Shown here: in pieces, positions 10,863-17,552 of the stretch | Layout: every line of letters begins with the position of its first letter | Numbering within the stretch: the stretch's first letter is position 1 | Assembly (NCBI GenBank): GCA_900549525.1 | Contig: UWSJ01000022.1 | Location: 1 to 25,171 of the forward strand | DNA length: 25,171 nucleotides | Direction of reading: 5' to 3' | Origin: an uncultured Coriobacteriaceae bacterium | GTDB taxonomy: Bacteria; Actinomycetota; Coriobacteriia; Coriobacteriales; Atopobiaceae | Notes under the pieces: model-generated | The model's database searches: none | What the model was told of the DNA's origin: nothing | Seen by the model: only the letters and a program-made list of their open reading frames with translations | Made by a program: the position numbers and the translations under genes

Positions 10863-12053
10863 GTGGCCGACAAGCGGAGTGCCACGACGCATGGCATCTG
10901 GACTTCCGCCAACGTCGTGACCTGCGTGCGCGTGGTGCTCGTGCCCGTGTGGGTGGGGCTTGCCCTTGGCGTTGGCCCCGCGGTGTCTGCCGAGGGGGAC
11001 TTGGGCTGGTGGCTGGGAGCGGCAGCGACGCTGCTCTACGTGCTCATCTCGCTTACCGACAAGCTTGACGGCTACCTTGCGCGCAGCCGTGGGGAAGTCA
11101 CCAACTTCGGCAAGTTCCTCGATCCCATCGCCGACAAGCTCGCGGTCGTCTCGGCGCTCGTGGTGCTGCAGACGTGGGGGCTCGTGAGCCCCTGGGTGGC
11201 GGTCATCGTCGTGGCGCGTGAGTTTCTCGTGAGCGGGCTTCGCATGGTGCTCGCCTCCGAGGGCGTCGTGGTCGCCGCCGGCGACCTTGGCAAGTGGAAG
11301 ACCGCCACGACGATGGTGGCGATCATCGCGCTGCTCCTGTCGGTGACGGTGCCAAGCCTCATCGTGGCGCTTCCCCTGCAGCTCGTCGGCGTGTTCTTGA
11401 TGGGCGTCGCCGTCGTGCTCACGATTTGGAGCGGTGCTGACTACTTCTGGAAGTCGCGCAGGGCGCTCTTTGCCGACGAGTCCTTCGAGGGCGAGGGAAC
11501 GGCGGATGCCTCTGCTGGCGAGGTTGGGTCCGACGAGGAGGAGCAGGCCCCGACGTGGGATGACTGCGTTGCGCGTGCCACGCAGGTGCTCGACGCCGCC
11601 CGCGCGGCCCACGTTAGCGTCGGTACGGCCGAGAGCTGCACGGGCGGGCTCGTGGAGGCCGCGCTTACGGCGGTCCCCGGGTCGTCTGAGGTCGTGAAGG
11701 GTGCTATCGGCAGCTACGCCTGTTCGGTCAAGCACGCCGTGCTGGGCGTGAGCGACGAGGTGCTCGACGGCGTGGGGCCCGTCTCCCCGGAATGCGCTGA
11801 GCAGATGGCCGAGGGCGCGTGCCGGGCGCTCGGGTGCGATCTCGGCGTGAGCGTGACCGGGATTGCCGGACCCGGCGGTGCGGAACCCGGAAAGCCTGTC
11901 GGCCTCGTCTGGTTTGGCTCTCGCGACGCCGACGGTGTCCGCTCCGAGAGCGTCGTCTTTCAGGGTGACCGCGCGGAGGTGCGGCTCCGGGCGGTCATGC
12001 ATGCGCTGGACCTCTTGCTTGAGGCCTGCGAGCGTGTCGGCGACAGCCGGTAG
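10863..12053 (+). CDS. Fusion of phosphatidylglycerophosphate synthase and CinA/PncC amidohydrolase
   Basis: A 396-residue two-domain protein. Residues 1 to about 205 are a CDP-alcohol phosphatidyltransferase (PgsA type) with several membrane helices. It has a complete D-x2-DG-x2-AR-x8-G-x3-D-x3-D motif (D66, D69, R74, G83, D87, D91). This part would make phosphatidylglycerol phosphate from CDP-diacylglycerol and glycerol 3-phosphate. After an acidic linker (about 207-229), residues 230-396 form a CinA C-terminal domain with GTAESCTGGLVEAAL (S258 in the proposed catalytic site) and SVTGIAGPGG. That domain would deamidate nicotinamide mononucleotide. The N-terminal MoCF-like domain of long CinA proteins is absent. 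The frame runs through without a stop or an internal ribosome binding site and start. GTG at 10863 follows GGAGGAGG in the end of rimO. Confidence 0.9.
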   Translation: MADKRSATTHGIWTSANVVTCVRVVLVPVWVGLALGVGPAVSAEGDLGWWLGAAATLLYVLISLTDKLDGYLARSRGEVTNFGKFLDPIADKLAVVSALVVLQTWGLVSPWVAVIVVAREFLVSGLRMVLASEGVVVAAGDLGKWKTATTMVAIIALLLSVTVPSLIVALPLQLVGVFLMGVAVVLTIWSGADYFWKSRRALFADESFEGEGTADASAGEVGSDEEEQAPTWDDCVARATQVLDAARAAHVSVGTAESCTGGLVEAALTAVPGSSEVVKGAIGSYACSVKHAVLGVSDEVLDGVGPVSPECAEQMAEGACRALGCDLGVSVTGIAGPGGAEPGKPVGLVWFGSRDADGVRSESVVFQGDRAEVRLRAVMHALDLLLEACERVGDSR

Positions 12054-12249
12054 GAGGTTGGGAGCTCCGGGCTCGCACGGACTTGTCTTCCGGGTTCGGG
12101 ACTTTCTGTTCGTGTGATGCGGCGCGTTGCGACAGATTTCAGGCTTTTGTCTTGTCGTGGCCCTATTGTGCGGCTCCTGCTCCCGCTCGCGGGGCTCCGG
12201 CACCCGTTTAAGGAACGGCCTTCTTTCGTTGTGCCCCTTCAGCTCGTGC
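12054..12249. other. Noncoding stretch downstream of pgsA-cinA
   Basis: The gap between the pgsA-cinA fusion and recA is 319 bases. This first part has no supported gene: the one short open frame starting near 12114 lacks a ribosome binding site and family features. No convincing terminator with a T-run was found. The base composition is more T-rich than the neighbouring genes. The recA regulatory elements begin after it. Confidence 0.6.
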
Positions 12250-12294
12250 GTCAGGTCGCTGTCAGATGCCGGTCAGGCTTTGTCGGACTGTCAG
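12250..12294 (+). repeat. Four GTCAG direct repeats upstream of recA
   Basis: GTCAG occurs at 12250, 12261, 12272 and 12290. The first three are spaced exactly 11 bp apart, roughly one helical turn, and lie 45-70 bp before the -35 of the SOS promoter. A binding site for a second recA regulator is possible; nothing in the sequence identifies it. Confidence 0.4.
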
Positions 12295-12304
12295 CGCCTA
12301 TGAT
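12280..12304 (+). promoter_or_regulatory. Candidate LexA-independent recA promoter
   Basis: TTGTCGG at 12280-12286 is followed 12 bases later by TATGAT at 12299-12304. This resembles the mycobacterial RecA-independent damage promoter (TTGTCRGTGG, 8 bases, TAnnnT), but the TGG part is not matched and the gap is one base longer. No SOS box overlaps it. A transcript would start near 12311. Confidence 0.35.
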
Positions 12305-12316
12305 GAGCGCAGGGGA

Positions 12317-12345
12317 TTGACTGCGAACGAACGTTCGTATACAGT
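12317..12345 (+). promoter_or_regulatory. SOS promoter of recA
   Basis: TTGACT (12317-12322) and TACAGT (12340-12345) are separated by 17 bp. The LexA box fills most of the spacer, so bound LexA should block RNA polymerase. The predicted leader is about 22 bases with GAAGGGG as ribosome binding site. Confidence 0.75.
12324..12337. promoter_or_regulatory. LexA operator (SOS box) of recA
   Basis: CGAACgaacGTTCG is a perfect inverted repeat matching all ten conserved positions of the Gram-positive/actinobacterial LexA box CGAAC-n4-GTTCG. A LexA whose helix-turn-helix fits this class is encoded at 22053-22706. Confidence 0.92.
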
Positions 12346-12372
12346 TGTCGCCAACGACTAGAAGGGGTTCAC

Positions 12373-13458
12373 ATGGCAAAGTCCAACGGGTCCACGCGCG
12401 AGGTTCACGCTCCCACCACGGGTGAAGAGCGTGAACAAGTGATCGAGTCCACCACGAAGGAGATCGAGAAGAAGTTCGGCAAGGGCTCCATCATGCGCTA
12501 TGGCGAGGATGGTCCTGACCTCCATGTGGAGGCCATTCCCACCGGCTCCGTCGCGCTCGACGTGGCCCTTGGCATCGGCGGCGTTCCTCGTGGCCGCATC
12601 GTCGAGATTTACGGCCCCGAGTCTTCGGGCAAAACGACCCTCTCCCTCGAGATCCTCGCCGAGGCTCAGGCCATGGGCGGCGTCGTTGCGTTTATCGACG
12701 CCGAGCACGCGCTCGACCCAGGCTATGCCGCGCGTATCGGCGTCGACATCGACGAGGTGCTTATCTCCCAGCCCGACACCGGCGAGCAGGCACTCGAGAT
12801 TTGCGACATGCTCGTACGGTCCGGCGCCATCGACGTCGTCGTCGTCGACTCCGTCGCAGCGCTCGTCCCCAGGGCCGAGATCGAGGGCGAAATTGGCGAC
12901 ACCACCGTCGGCCTGCAGGCGCGCCTCATGAGCCAGGCCCTGCGCAAGCTTGCCGGCTCGCTCTCCAAGTCAAACACCACCTGCATCTTCATCAACCAGC
13001 TGCGCGAGAAGATCGGCGTCATGTTCGGCAGCCCGGAGACCACCCCCGGCGGTCGTGCGCTTAAGTTCTTCTCGTCCGTGCGCATGGACATCCGTCGTAT
13101 CGACTCCATCAAGCAGAACGGCGAGGTCGTTGGCAACCGCGTGCGCGTCAAGGTCGTCAAGAACAAGGTGGCCCCCCCGTTCAAGACGGCCGAGTTCGAC
13201 ATCATGTACGGAACTGGCATCTCCAAGGAGGGCTCCATCCTCGACCTCGGCGTCGACCATGACGTCATCGACAAGTCGGGTGCCTGGTACACCTACGAGG
13301 GCGAGCGGCTCGGTCAGGGTCGCGAGGCGGCTAAGGAGTTCCTGCGCACCACGCCCGATCTGCGCGAGGAGATCGAACAGAAGGTGCGTGCCGTCGTTGG
13401 GCTTCCCGCCGGGGTTGACCCCGTCGAGCCCATTGAAGCCGCGTCAGAGACCGAGTAG
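12373..13458 (+). CDS. recA: Recombinase RecA
   Basis: A 361-residue ATP-dependent strand-exchange protein and co-protease that triggers LexA self-cleavage at damaged DNA. The sequence shows Walker A GPESSGKTT (K87), FIDAEHALDP, the Walker B strand IDVVVVDSVAALVPRAEIEG, the L2 region NQLREKIGVMFGSPETTPGG and the C-terminal domain ending in an acidic tail (EPIEAASETE). No intein is present, unlike some mycobacteria. The ATG has GAAGGGG at 12361-12367, five bases away. The stop overlaps the recX start by one base, so recX is probably translated by coupling. Confidence 0.98.
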   Translation: MAKSNGSTREVHAPTTGEEREQVIESTTKEIEKKFGKGSIMRYGEDGPDLHVEAIPTGSVALDVALGIGGVPRGRIVEIYGPESSGKTTLSLEILAEAQAMGGVVAFIDAEHALDPGYAARIGVDIDEVLISQPDTGEQALEICDMLVRSGAIDVVVVDSVAALVPRAEIEGEIGDTTVGLQARLMSQALRKLAGSLSKSNTTCIFINQLREKIGVMFGSPETTPGGRALKFFSSVRMDIRRIDSIKQNGEVVGNRVRVKVVKNKVAPPFKTAEFDIMYGTGISKEGSILDLGVDHDVIDKSGAWYTYEGERLGQGREAAKEFLRTTPDLREEIEQKVRAVVGLPAGVDPVEPIEAASETE

Positions 13459-14192
13459 TGCGCATGGCTGGTCGCGGAGGGTCCTCCGCGCATCGAGCGC
13501 GCGGCCCTCGGGAGCCCGAGCAGCACGAGGCTGCTAATGGCTTTACGTGGACAATCGTGTATCCCGAGCGCACTTCGGCGGCCATAGGGTCGCGGAAGCC
13601 TTCGGCGACCCTTGAGTTTGCGCAAGGCGAGGCCCTCCACGTCCCGGTGTCCGTTGCTCGTGAGCTCAGCAAGTGGGAAGGCCCCGAGGCCGAGAGCCGT
13701 GCCGAGGTCTCGTGGCGAGTGAGGGAGGCGGCCGACAAGGTCGCGTGGGGACGTCTTGTCGACATGGCTTCCAGACGCGAGTACTCCTCGCACGAGGCAC
13801 GTCAGCGTCTCGTGCGAGACGGCTTTTCTGCCGCATGCGCCCAGCGCGCCATCGACAAGGCGCTTCGGCTTCGGATCATCAATGACGCTCGTTTCGCCGA
13901 GTCCTTCATTCGTTCAAAGCTATCGGTGGGGTGGGGGCCCGTTCGCATCGAGCGCGAGCTTGTTCTGCGCGGCGTCGAACCGTCCGAGGTTGCGGGATGG
14001 CCCGATGCGTTCTTCGACGAGTCGGGCGAAGGCGGGCCGCGTGAGCGCGCCCGGGCCTTGCTTGAGCGCAGGAGCGTTCCGGACAAGAACGCCTATGCCA
14101 AGTTCGTGCGTTTTCTCGCGTCGCGTGGGTATCCGTTAGCCGTCGCCAAGGATGCGGCTTCGGAGCGGCTCTCGTCAGGCGAGGAGGAGTGA
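13458..14192 (+). CDS. recX: Regulatory protein RecX
   Basis: A 244-residue RecX family protein, which limits RecA filament growth. The conserved tandem three-helix repeats lie in the C-terminal two-thirds (ARQRLVRDGFSAACAQRAID, INDARFAESFIRSKLSVGWG, PVRIERELVLRGV, AYAKFVRFLASRGYP). The first 85 residues or so form an N-terminal extension without recognised features. Two close starts exist: GTG at 13458, overlapping the recA stop as TAGTG, and ATG at 13464; no strong ribosome binding site decides between them. The recA-recX overlap matches the arrangement in many Actinobacteria and places recX under the SOS promoter of recA. Confidence 0.9.
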   Translation: MRMAGRGGSSAHRARGPREPEQHEAANGFTWTIVYPERTSAAIGSRKPSATLEFAQGEALHVPVSVARELSKWEGPEAESRAEVSWRVREAADKVAWGRLVDMASRREYSSHEARQRLVRDGFSAACAQRAIDKALRLRIINDARFAESFIRSKLSVGWGPVRIERELVLRGVEPSEVAGWPDAFFDESGEGGPRERARALLERRSVPDKNAYAKFVRFLASRGYPLAVAKDAASERLSSGEEE

Positions 14193-14210
14193 CGCTCGGG
14201 GGCATGTAAG

Positions 14211-14239
14211 TTGACGGTTAAGAGGGTGACCCGTAGAAT
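14211..14239 (+). promoter_or_regulatory. Promoter of rny
   Basis: TTGACG (14211-14216) and TAGAAT (14234-14239) with a 17-bp spacer form a near-consensus housekeeping promoter just after the recX stop. Transcription should begin near 14246. Confidence 0.85.
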
Positions 14240-14245
14240 TACTTA

Positions 14246-14424
14246 GCCATTTGGGTATCTCTCGTCGGCTGTGCAGGGCATGGCAGACGTCCTTTTTGTC
14301 CGTTGCAGCTTGTTACTTCGAGTTTCGCATAGACGCCGGGGGCTTCTCGGATGGTGGGCTCCACCTGAGTTTTGAGGGTGGTTTCCTGAACGAGCCTTAA
14401 CCATCTGTGTTCCTAGGAGTCGAC
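14246..14424 (+). promoter_or_regulatory. Long 5' leader of rny with possible alternative hairpins
   Basis: About 180 noncoding bases separate the promoter from the rny start. The segment CCACC (14361-14365) can pair either with GGTGG just upstream (14353-14357, 3-base loop) or with GGTGG downstream (14377-14381), and the latter is followed by TTT. Another weak hairpin (GCTGTGC with GCATGGC, two G-U pairs) lies near the 5' end. No known riboswitch class was recognised, and the stems are short, so this may be only a structured leader. Confidence 0.35.
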
Positions 14425-15987
14425 ATGCAAATCGGTATCGTCATAGTCGTGGGGCTTATTTGCCTCGTCGTCGGTGCCGCGGCAGCCTATGCCGCGAGTT
14501 CCAGCAAGTCTTCCGCGAAGGTGCAGGAGGCCAACAGGCGCATCTCCGAGGCTCATGCCGAGGCCGACCGTGTGACGGCCGACGCCAAGAGCCAGGCGGA
14601 GACCTCCAAGAAGGAGGCCGTGCTTGCCGCCAAGGAGGAGATTCTCAAGCTTCGCCAGGCCTCCGAGGCCGACGAGAAGCAGCGCAAGGGTGAGCTTCGC
14701 AGCCTCGAGAGCCGCATCATGCAGCGCGAGGAGTCGCTCGACCGCCGCAACGAAGCCCTCGACCGTCGCGAGCACCAGCTCTCAAGCCAGGCGGGCCAGC
14801 TCGACAAGCGTGCCGGTGACCTCGACAAGCTCTACAAGCAGCAGACGAGCGAGCTCGAGCGTATCGCGGCGCTGTCCACCGAGGACGCGCACAATGAGCT
14901 GCTCGATCGCGTCCGCAAGGACTCCATTCGCGAGGAGGCCCAGATTCTTCGCGAGAGCGAGCAGCGCACGCGCGCCCAGGCCGACAAGACCGCCCGCGAG
15001 ATCGTGACGACGGCCATTCAGCGCTGCGCCGCCGACCAGGCCGGCGAGGTTACGGTCACTACCGTCCACATCCCCTCCGACGACCTCAAGGGCCGCATCA
15101 TCGGCCGCGAGGGTCGCAACATCCGCACCTTCGAGCAGGTTTCCGGCGTCTCGCTCGTCATCGACGACACGCCCGAGACGGTGCTGCTCTCGAGCTTCGA
15201 GCCGGTTCGTCGCGAAACCGCCCGCGTCGCCCTCGAGAACCTCATCGCCGACGGACGCATTCACCCCGCTCGCATCGAGGAGATGTACAAGAAGGCCGAG
15301 ACGCTCGTGCAGCAGCGCGTGCAGGAGGCCGGCGAGCAGGCGGCCTTCGACACGGGCATCCATGACCTTCACCCCGAGATCATCAAGACGCTCGGCGCGC
15401 TTCGCTACCGTACGTCCTTTGGCCAGAACGTGCTCCAGCATTCGCGTCAGGTTGCCGAGCTCTGCGGCATCATGGCGTCTGAGCTCGGCATCGACCCCAC
15501 TCCTGCCAAGCGCGCCGGTCTTCTCCACGACATCGGCAAGGCCATCGACCATGAGGTCGAGGGCCCGCACGCCGTCATCGGCGCCGACCTTGCCCGACGC
15601 TACGGGGAGCGCCCCGAGATCGTCCATGCCATCGAGGCACACCATTGTGACATCGAGCCCAACACCATCCTCGACCAGCTCGTGATGGCCGCGGACGCCA
15701 TTTCCGCCGCCCGTCCCGGCGCTCGCCGAGAGAGCGCCGAGACCTACATCAAGCGCCTTACGAAGCTTGAGGAGATCTCTAACGCACACGATGGCGTCGA
15801 GCGGACCTACGCCATGCAGGCCGGCCGTGAGCTGCACGTCATGGTTCAGCCCGAGAAGATCTCTGACTCCGAGGCGACCGTGCTTGCGCATGACATCGCG
15901 AAGCAGATCGAGGACGAGATGGAGTACCCGGGCCAGGTGCGCGTCGTGGTCATCCGAGAGTCGCGCGCCGTTGACGTCGCCAAGTAG
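14425..15987 (+). CDS. rny: Ribonuclease Y
   Basis: A 520-residue membrane-anchored endoribonuclease that starts mRNA decay. An N-terminal transmembrane helix (IGIVIVVGLICLVVGAAAAY) is followed by a long coiled coil to about residue 190, rich in Glu, Lys, Arg and Gln. A KH domain contains GRIIGREGRNIRTFEQVSGV. The HD domain has LLHDIGKAIDHE with H368 and D369 and the later HAIEAHHCDIEP. The C-terminus ends in RVVVIRESRAVDVAK, typical of the family, and the length is normal. The ATG at 14425 has AGGAG at 14415-14419; an in-frame GTG at 14407 lies upstream of that site. Together with PNPase and RNase J, a Bacillus-style decay set is encoded in one window. Confidence 0.96.
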   Translation: MQIGIVIVVGLICLVVGAAAAYAASSSKSSAKVQEANRRISEAHAEADRVTADAKSQAETSKKEAVLAAKEEILKLRQASEADEKQRKGELRSLESRIMQREESLDRRNEALDRREHQLSSQAGQLDKRAGDLDKLYKQQTSELERIAALSTEDAHNELLDRVRKDSIREEAQILRESEQRTRAQADKTAREIVTTAIQRCAADQAGEVTVTTVHIPSDDLKGRIIGREGRNIRTFEQVSGVSLVIDDTPETVLLSSFEPVRRETARVALENLIADGRIHPARIEEMYKKAETLVQQRVQEAGEQAAFDTGIHDLHPEIIKTLGALRYRTSFGQNVLQHSRQVAELCGIMASELGIDPTPAKRAGLLHDIGKAIDHEVEGPHAVIGADLARRYGERPEIVHAIEAHHCDIEPNTILDQLVMAADAISAARPGARRESAETYIKRLTKLEEISNAHDGVERTYAMQAGRELHVMVQPEKISDSEATVLAHDIAKQIEDEMEYPGQVRVVVIRESRAVDVAK

Positions 15988-16000
15988 TCGGTGACCTCTG

Positions 16001-17092
16001 ATGGCCGACACGGCTTCTAACGCGAGCAGCGGATCTCTGGCCGACTTCGTCGCCAACGTCTCTGGTGACGCGGCCATTCGCGTCGAGGAATCTCTCGGTG
16101 ACGGCTTCGTTCGCCTGCGGGTGGGCGAGGCGGAGCGCAGGCAGGCGAAGCACGACATCCGCTGCATCGAGGACGTCGTGATCGAGATGCTGCGCAACTC
16201 CCGGGACGCCGGTGCTCGTAAGGTGCTCGTGGCGACGGGGCGTGTGGGCGACTCCAGGACGCTCGTCGTCCTTGACGACGGCTCCGGCGTTCCCGACCAC
16301 ATGCGCGAGCGCATCTTCGACGCGCGTGTGACCTCGAAGCTCGATTCGTATCACATGGACCGCTGGGGCGTTCACGGACGAGGCATGGCGCTGTTCTCGA
16401 TCAAGGAGAACGCCAAGAGCGCCCGCGTGCTTGCGTCGGGGCCGGGGCTCGGCTCGTCAATTCGCGTTGAGTCTGACGCCTCGGTGCTCGACGAGCGCAA
16501 GGACCAAAGCACCTGGCCGAGCATCGGGCGGGGCGACGATGGCGAACAGCAGCTTCGCGGGCCGCACAACATCGTGCGCACCTGCTGTGAGTTTGCCCTC
16601 GAGGAACGTCACGGCTGTGAGGTGTACGTAGGCTCGGCTGCCGAGATTCTTGCGACCGCCCGTGCCCTCGCGAAGAGCTCTGCTGATGACGCGAGCCTTC
16701 TGTTCGTCGACGATGTGTCTCGCCTGCCCGTGTTGCTCAGGCCTGCGGTTGCGGCTGACGCTCACGAGCTCTCGGACGTGGCCTCCTCGCTCGGGCTCGA
16801 CATTTCCGAGCGCACGGCGCACCGCATCCTCGCGGGTCAGATACGTCCCCTTCGTCCCGTCCTCGCGCGCCTTCTGCATCATTCGGGGTCTTCGCAGAAG
16901 CCCGTTGACCTCATGCGCGATCGTCGTGGCCTCAAGGTTTCTCGTGAGGACGCGGAAGCGTTCGCGCGCATCATGGAGCGAGACTTCGAGTTTGTGGCGC
17001 AGCGCTACTATCTCTCGCTCTCTTCTGAGCCGCGCGTGAGCGTTACGCGCGACAAGATTACCGTCACCTTCGACCTCGACAAGGGCGAGTGA
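16001..17092 (+). CDS. GHKL-type ATPase of unknown function
   Basis: A 363-residue protein with a Bergerat ATP-binding fold in its first half. The N-box is IEMLRNSRDAGA (E62, N66), the G1 box DDGSGVP (residues 92-98) and the G2 box GVHGRGMAL (123-131). This is the GHKL pattern shared by MutL, Hsp90, gyrase and histidine kinases. No HisKA dimerisation domain, membrane helix or MutL endonuclease motif was seen. The second half is unassigned, but residues about 257-292 (SDVASSLGLDISERTAHRIL) look like a helix-turn-helix, which is inference. The gene lies 13 bases after rny, with a weak ribosome binding site, and 94 bases before spoVS. It sits where Bacillus subtilis has ymdB. An ATP-dependent switch acting with SpoVS or RNase Y is possible but unproven. 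Confidence 0.8.
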   Translation: MADTASNASSGSLADFVANVSGDAAIRVEESLGDGFVRLRVGEAERRQAKHDIRCIEDVVIEMLRNSRDAGARKVLVATGRVGDSRTLVVLDDGSGVPDHMRERIFDARVTSKLDSYHMDRWGVHGRGMALFSIKENAKSARVLASGPGLGSSIRVESDASVLDERKDQSTWPSIGRGDDGEQQLRGPHNIVRTCCEFALEERHGCEVYVGSAAEILATARALAKSSADDASLLFVDDVSRLPVLLRPAVAADAHELSDVASSLGLDISERTAHRILAGQIRPLRPVLARLLHHSGSSQKPVDLMRDRRGLKVSREDAEAFARIMERDFEFVAQRYYLSLSSEPRVSVTRDKITVTFDLDKGE

Positions 17093-17186
17093 CGCAGGGG
17101 GGGCCGTTACGGCTACGCTTCCTTCGATACGAACTTCGCGCAGACACACCACGCAGATAAAACGACCCACAAGGAGCACAGCACCA

Positions 17187-17552
17187 ATGGAGTACCTGAA
17201 GGTATCGAGCAAGTCGTCGCCGGCCTCGGTGGCAGGGGCCATCGCCGGTATGGTCAAGGACGGCGTCGCCGTTAACATGCAGGCGGTTGGTGCTGGTGCC
17301 GTGAACCAGGCCATCAAGGCGGTTGCCATCGCCCGTGGCTTCCTCATTCCCGTCGGCATCGACATCTCATGCGCCCCTACCTTTTCCGACATTCTCATTG
17401 ACGGTCAGAGCCGGACTGCCATCCGCATTGCCGTCTACGTCCACAACCTGTCAGATCCGCGCTCGTCGCAGTCCGTCGTCCCCGAGGCTCCCGCCTCTTC
17501 TGATGCGGCGGCAAACGCCCAGTCCTCGTCTCACGGCATGGAGGTCCGCTAG
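17187..17552 (+). CDS. spoVS: Stage V sporulation protein S homologue
   Basis: A 121-residue protein whose first 86 residues match SpoVS closely (MEYLKVSSKSSPASVAGAIA, VAVNMQAVGAGAVNQAIKAV, SCAPTFSDILIDGQSRTAIR). SpoVS is a small Alba-like dimer thought to bind nucleic acid; in Bacillus it influences septation and late sporulation. A tail of about 35 residues rich in Ser, Ala and Pro is extra compared with the 86-residue Bacillus protein. No sporulation gene set is in the window and the likely lineage does not form spores, so a role in division or RNA binding is more plausible. The ATG has AAGGAG at 17171-17176. Its stop overlaps the miaB start by one base. Confidence 0.92.
   Translation: MEYLKVSSKSSPASVAGAIAGMVKDGVAVNMQAVGAGAVNQAIKAVAIARGFLIPVGIDISCAPTFSDILIDGQSRTAIRIAVYVHNLSDPRSSQSVVPEAPASSDAAANAQSSSHGMEVR

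Noticed and set aside
9447..12203. A long minus-strand frame opposite rimO and the pgsA-cinA fusion
   Set aside because: Same codon-bias shadow; it spans two well-supported genes and shows no family motif.
12114..12320. A 68-codon open frame in the gap before recA
   Set aside because: No ribosome binding site, no recognisable protein features, and it runs into the recA promoter region.
17092..17186. Possible promoter or SOS box before spoVS (sequence around CGAACTTCG)
   Set aside because: The spacing between half sites does not fit the LexA box, and no good -35/-10 pair was found.
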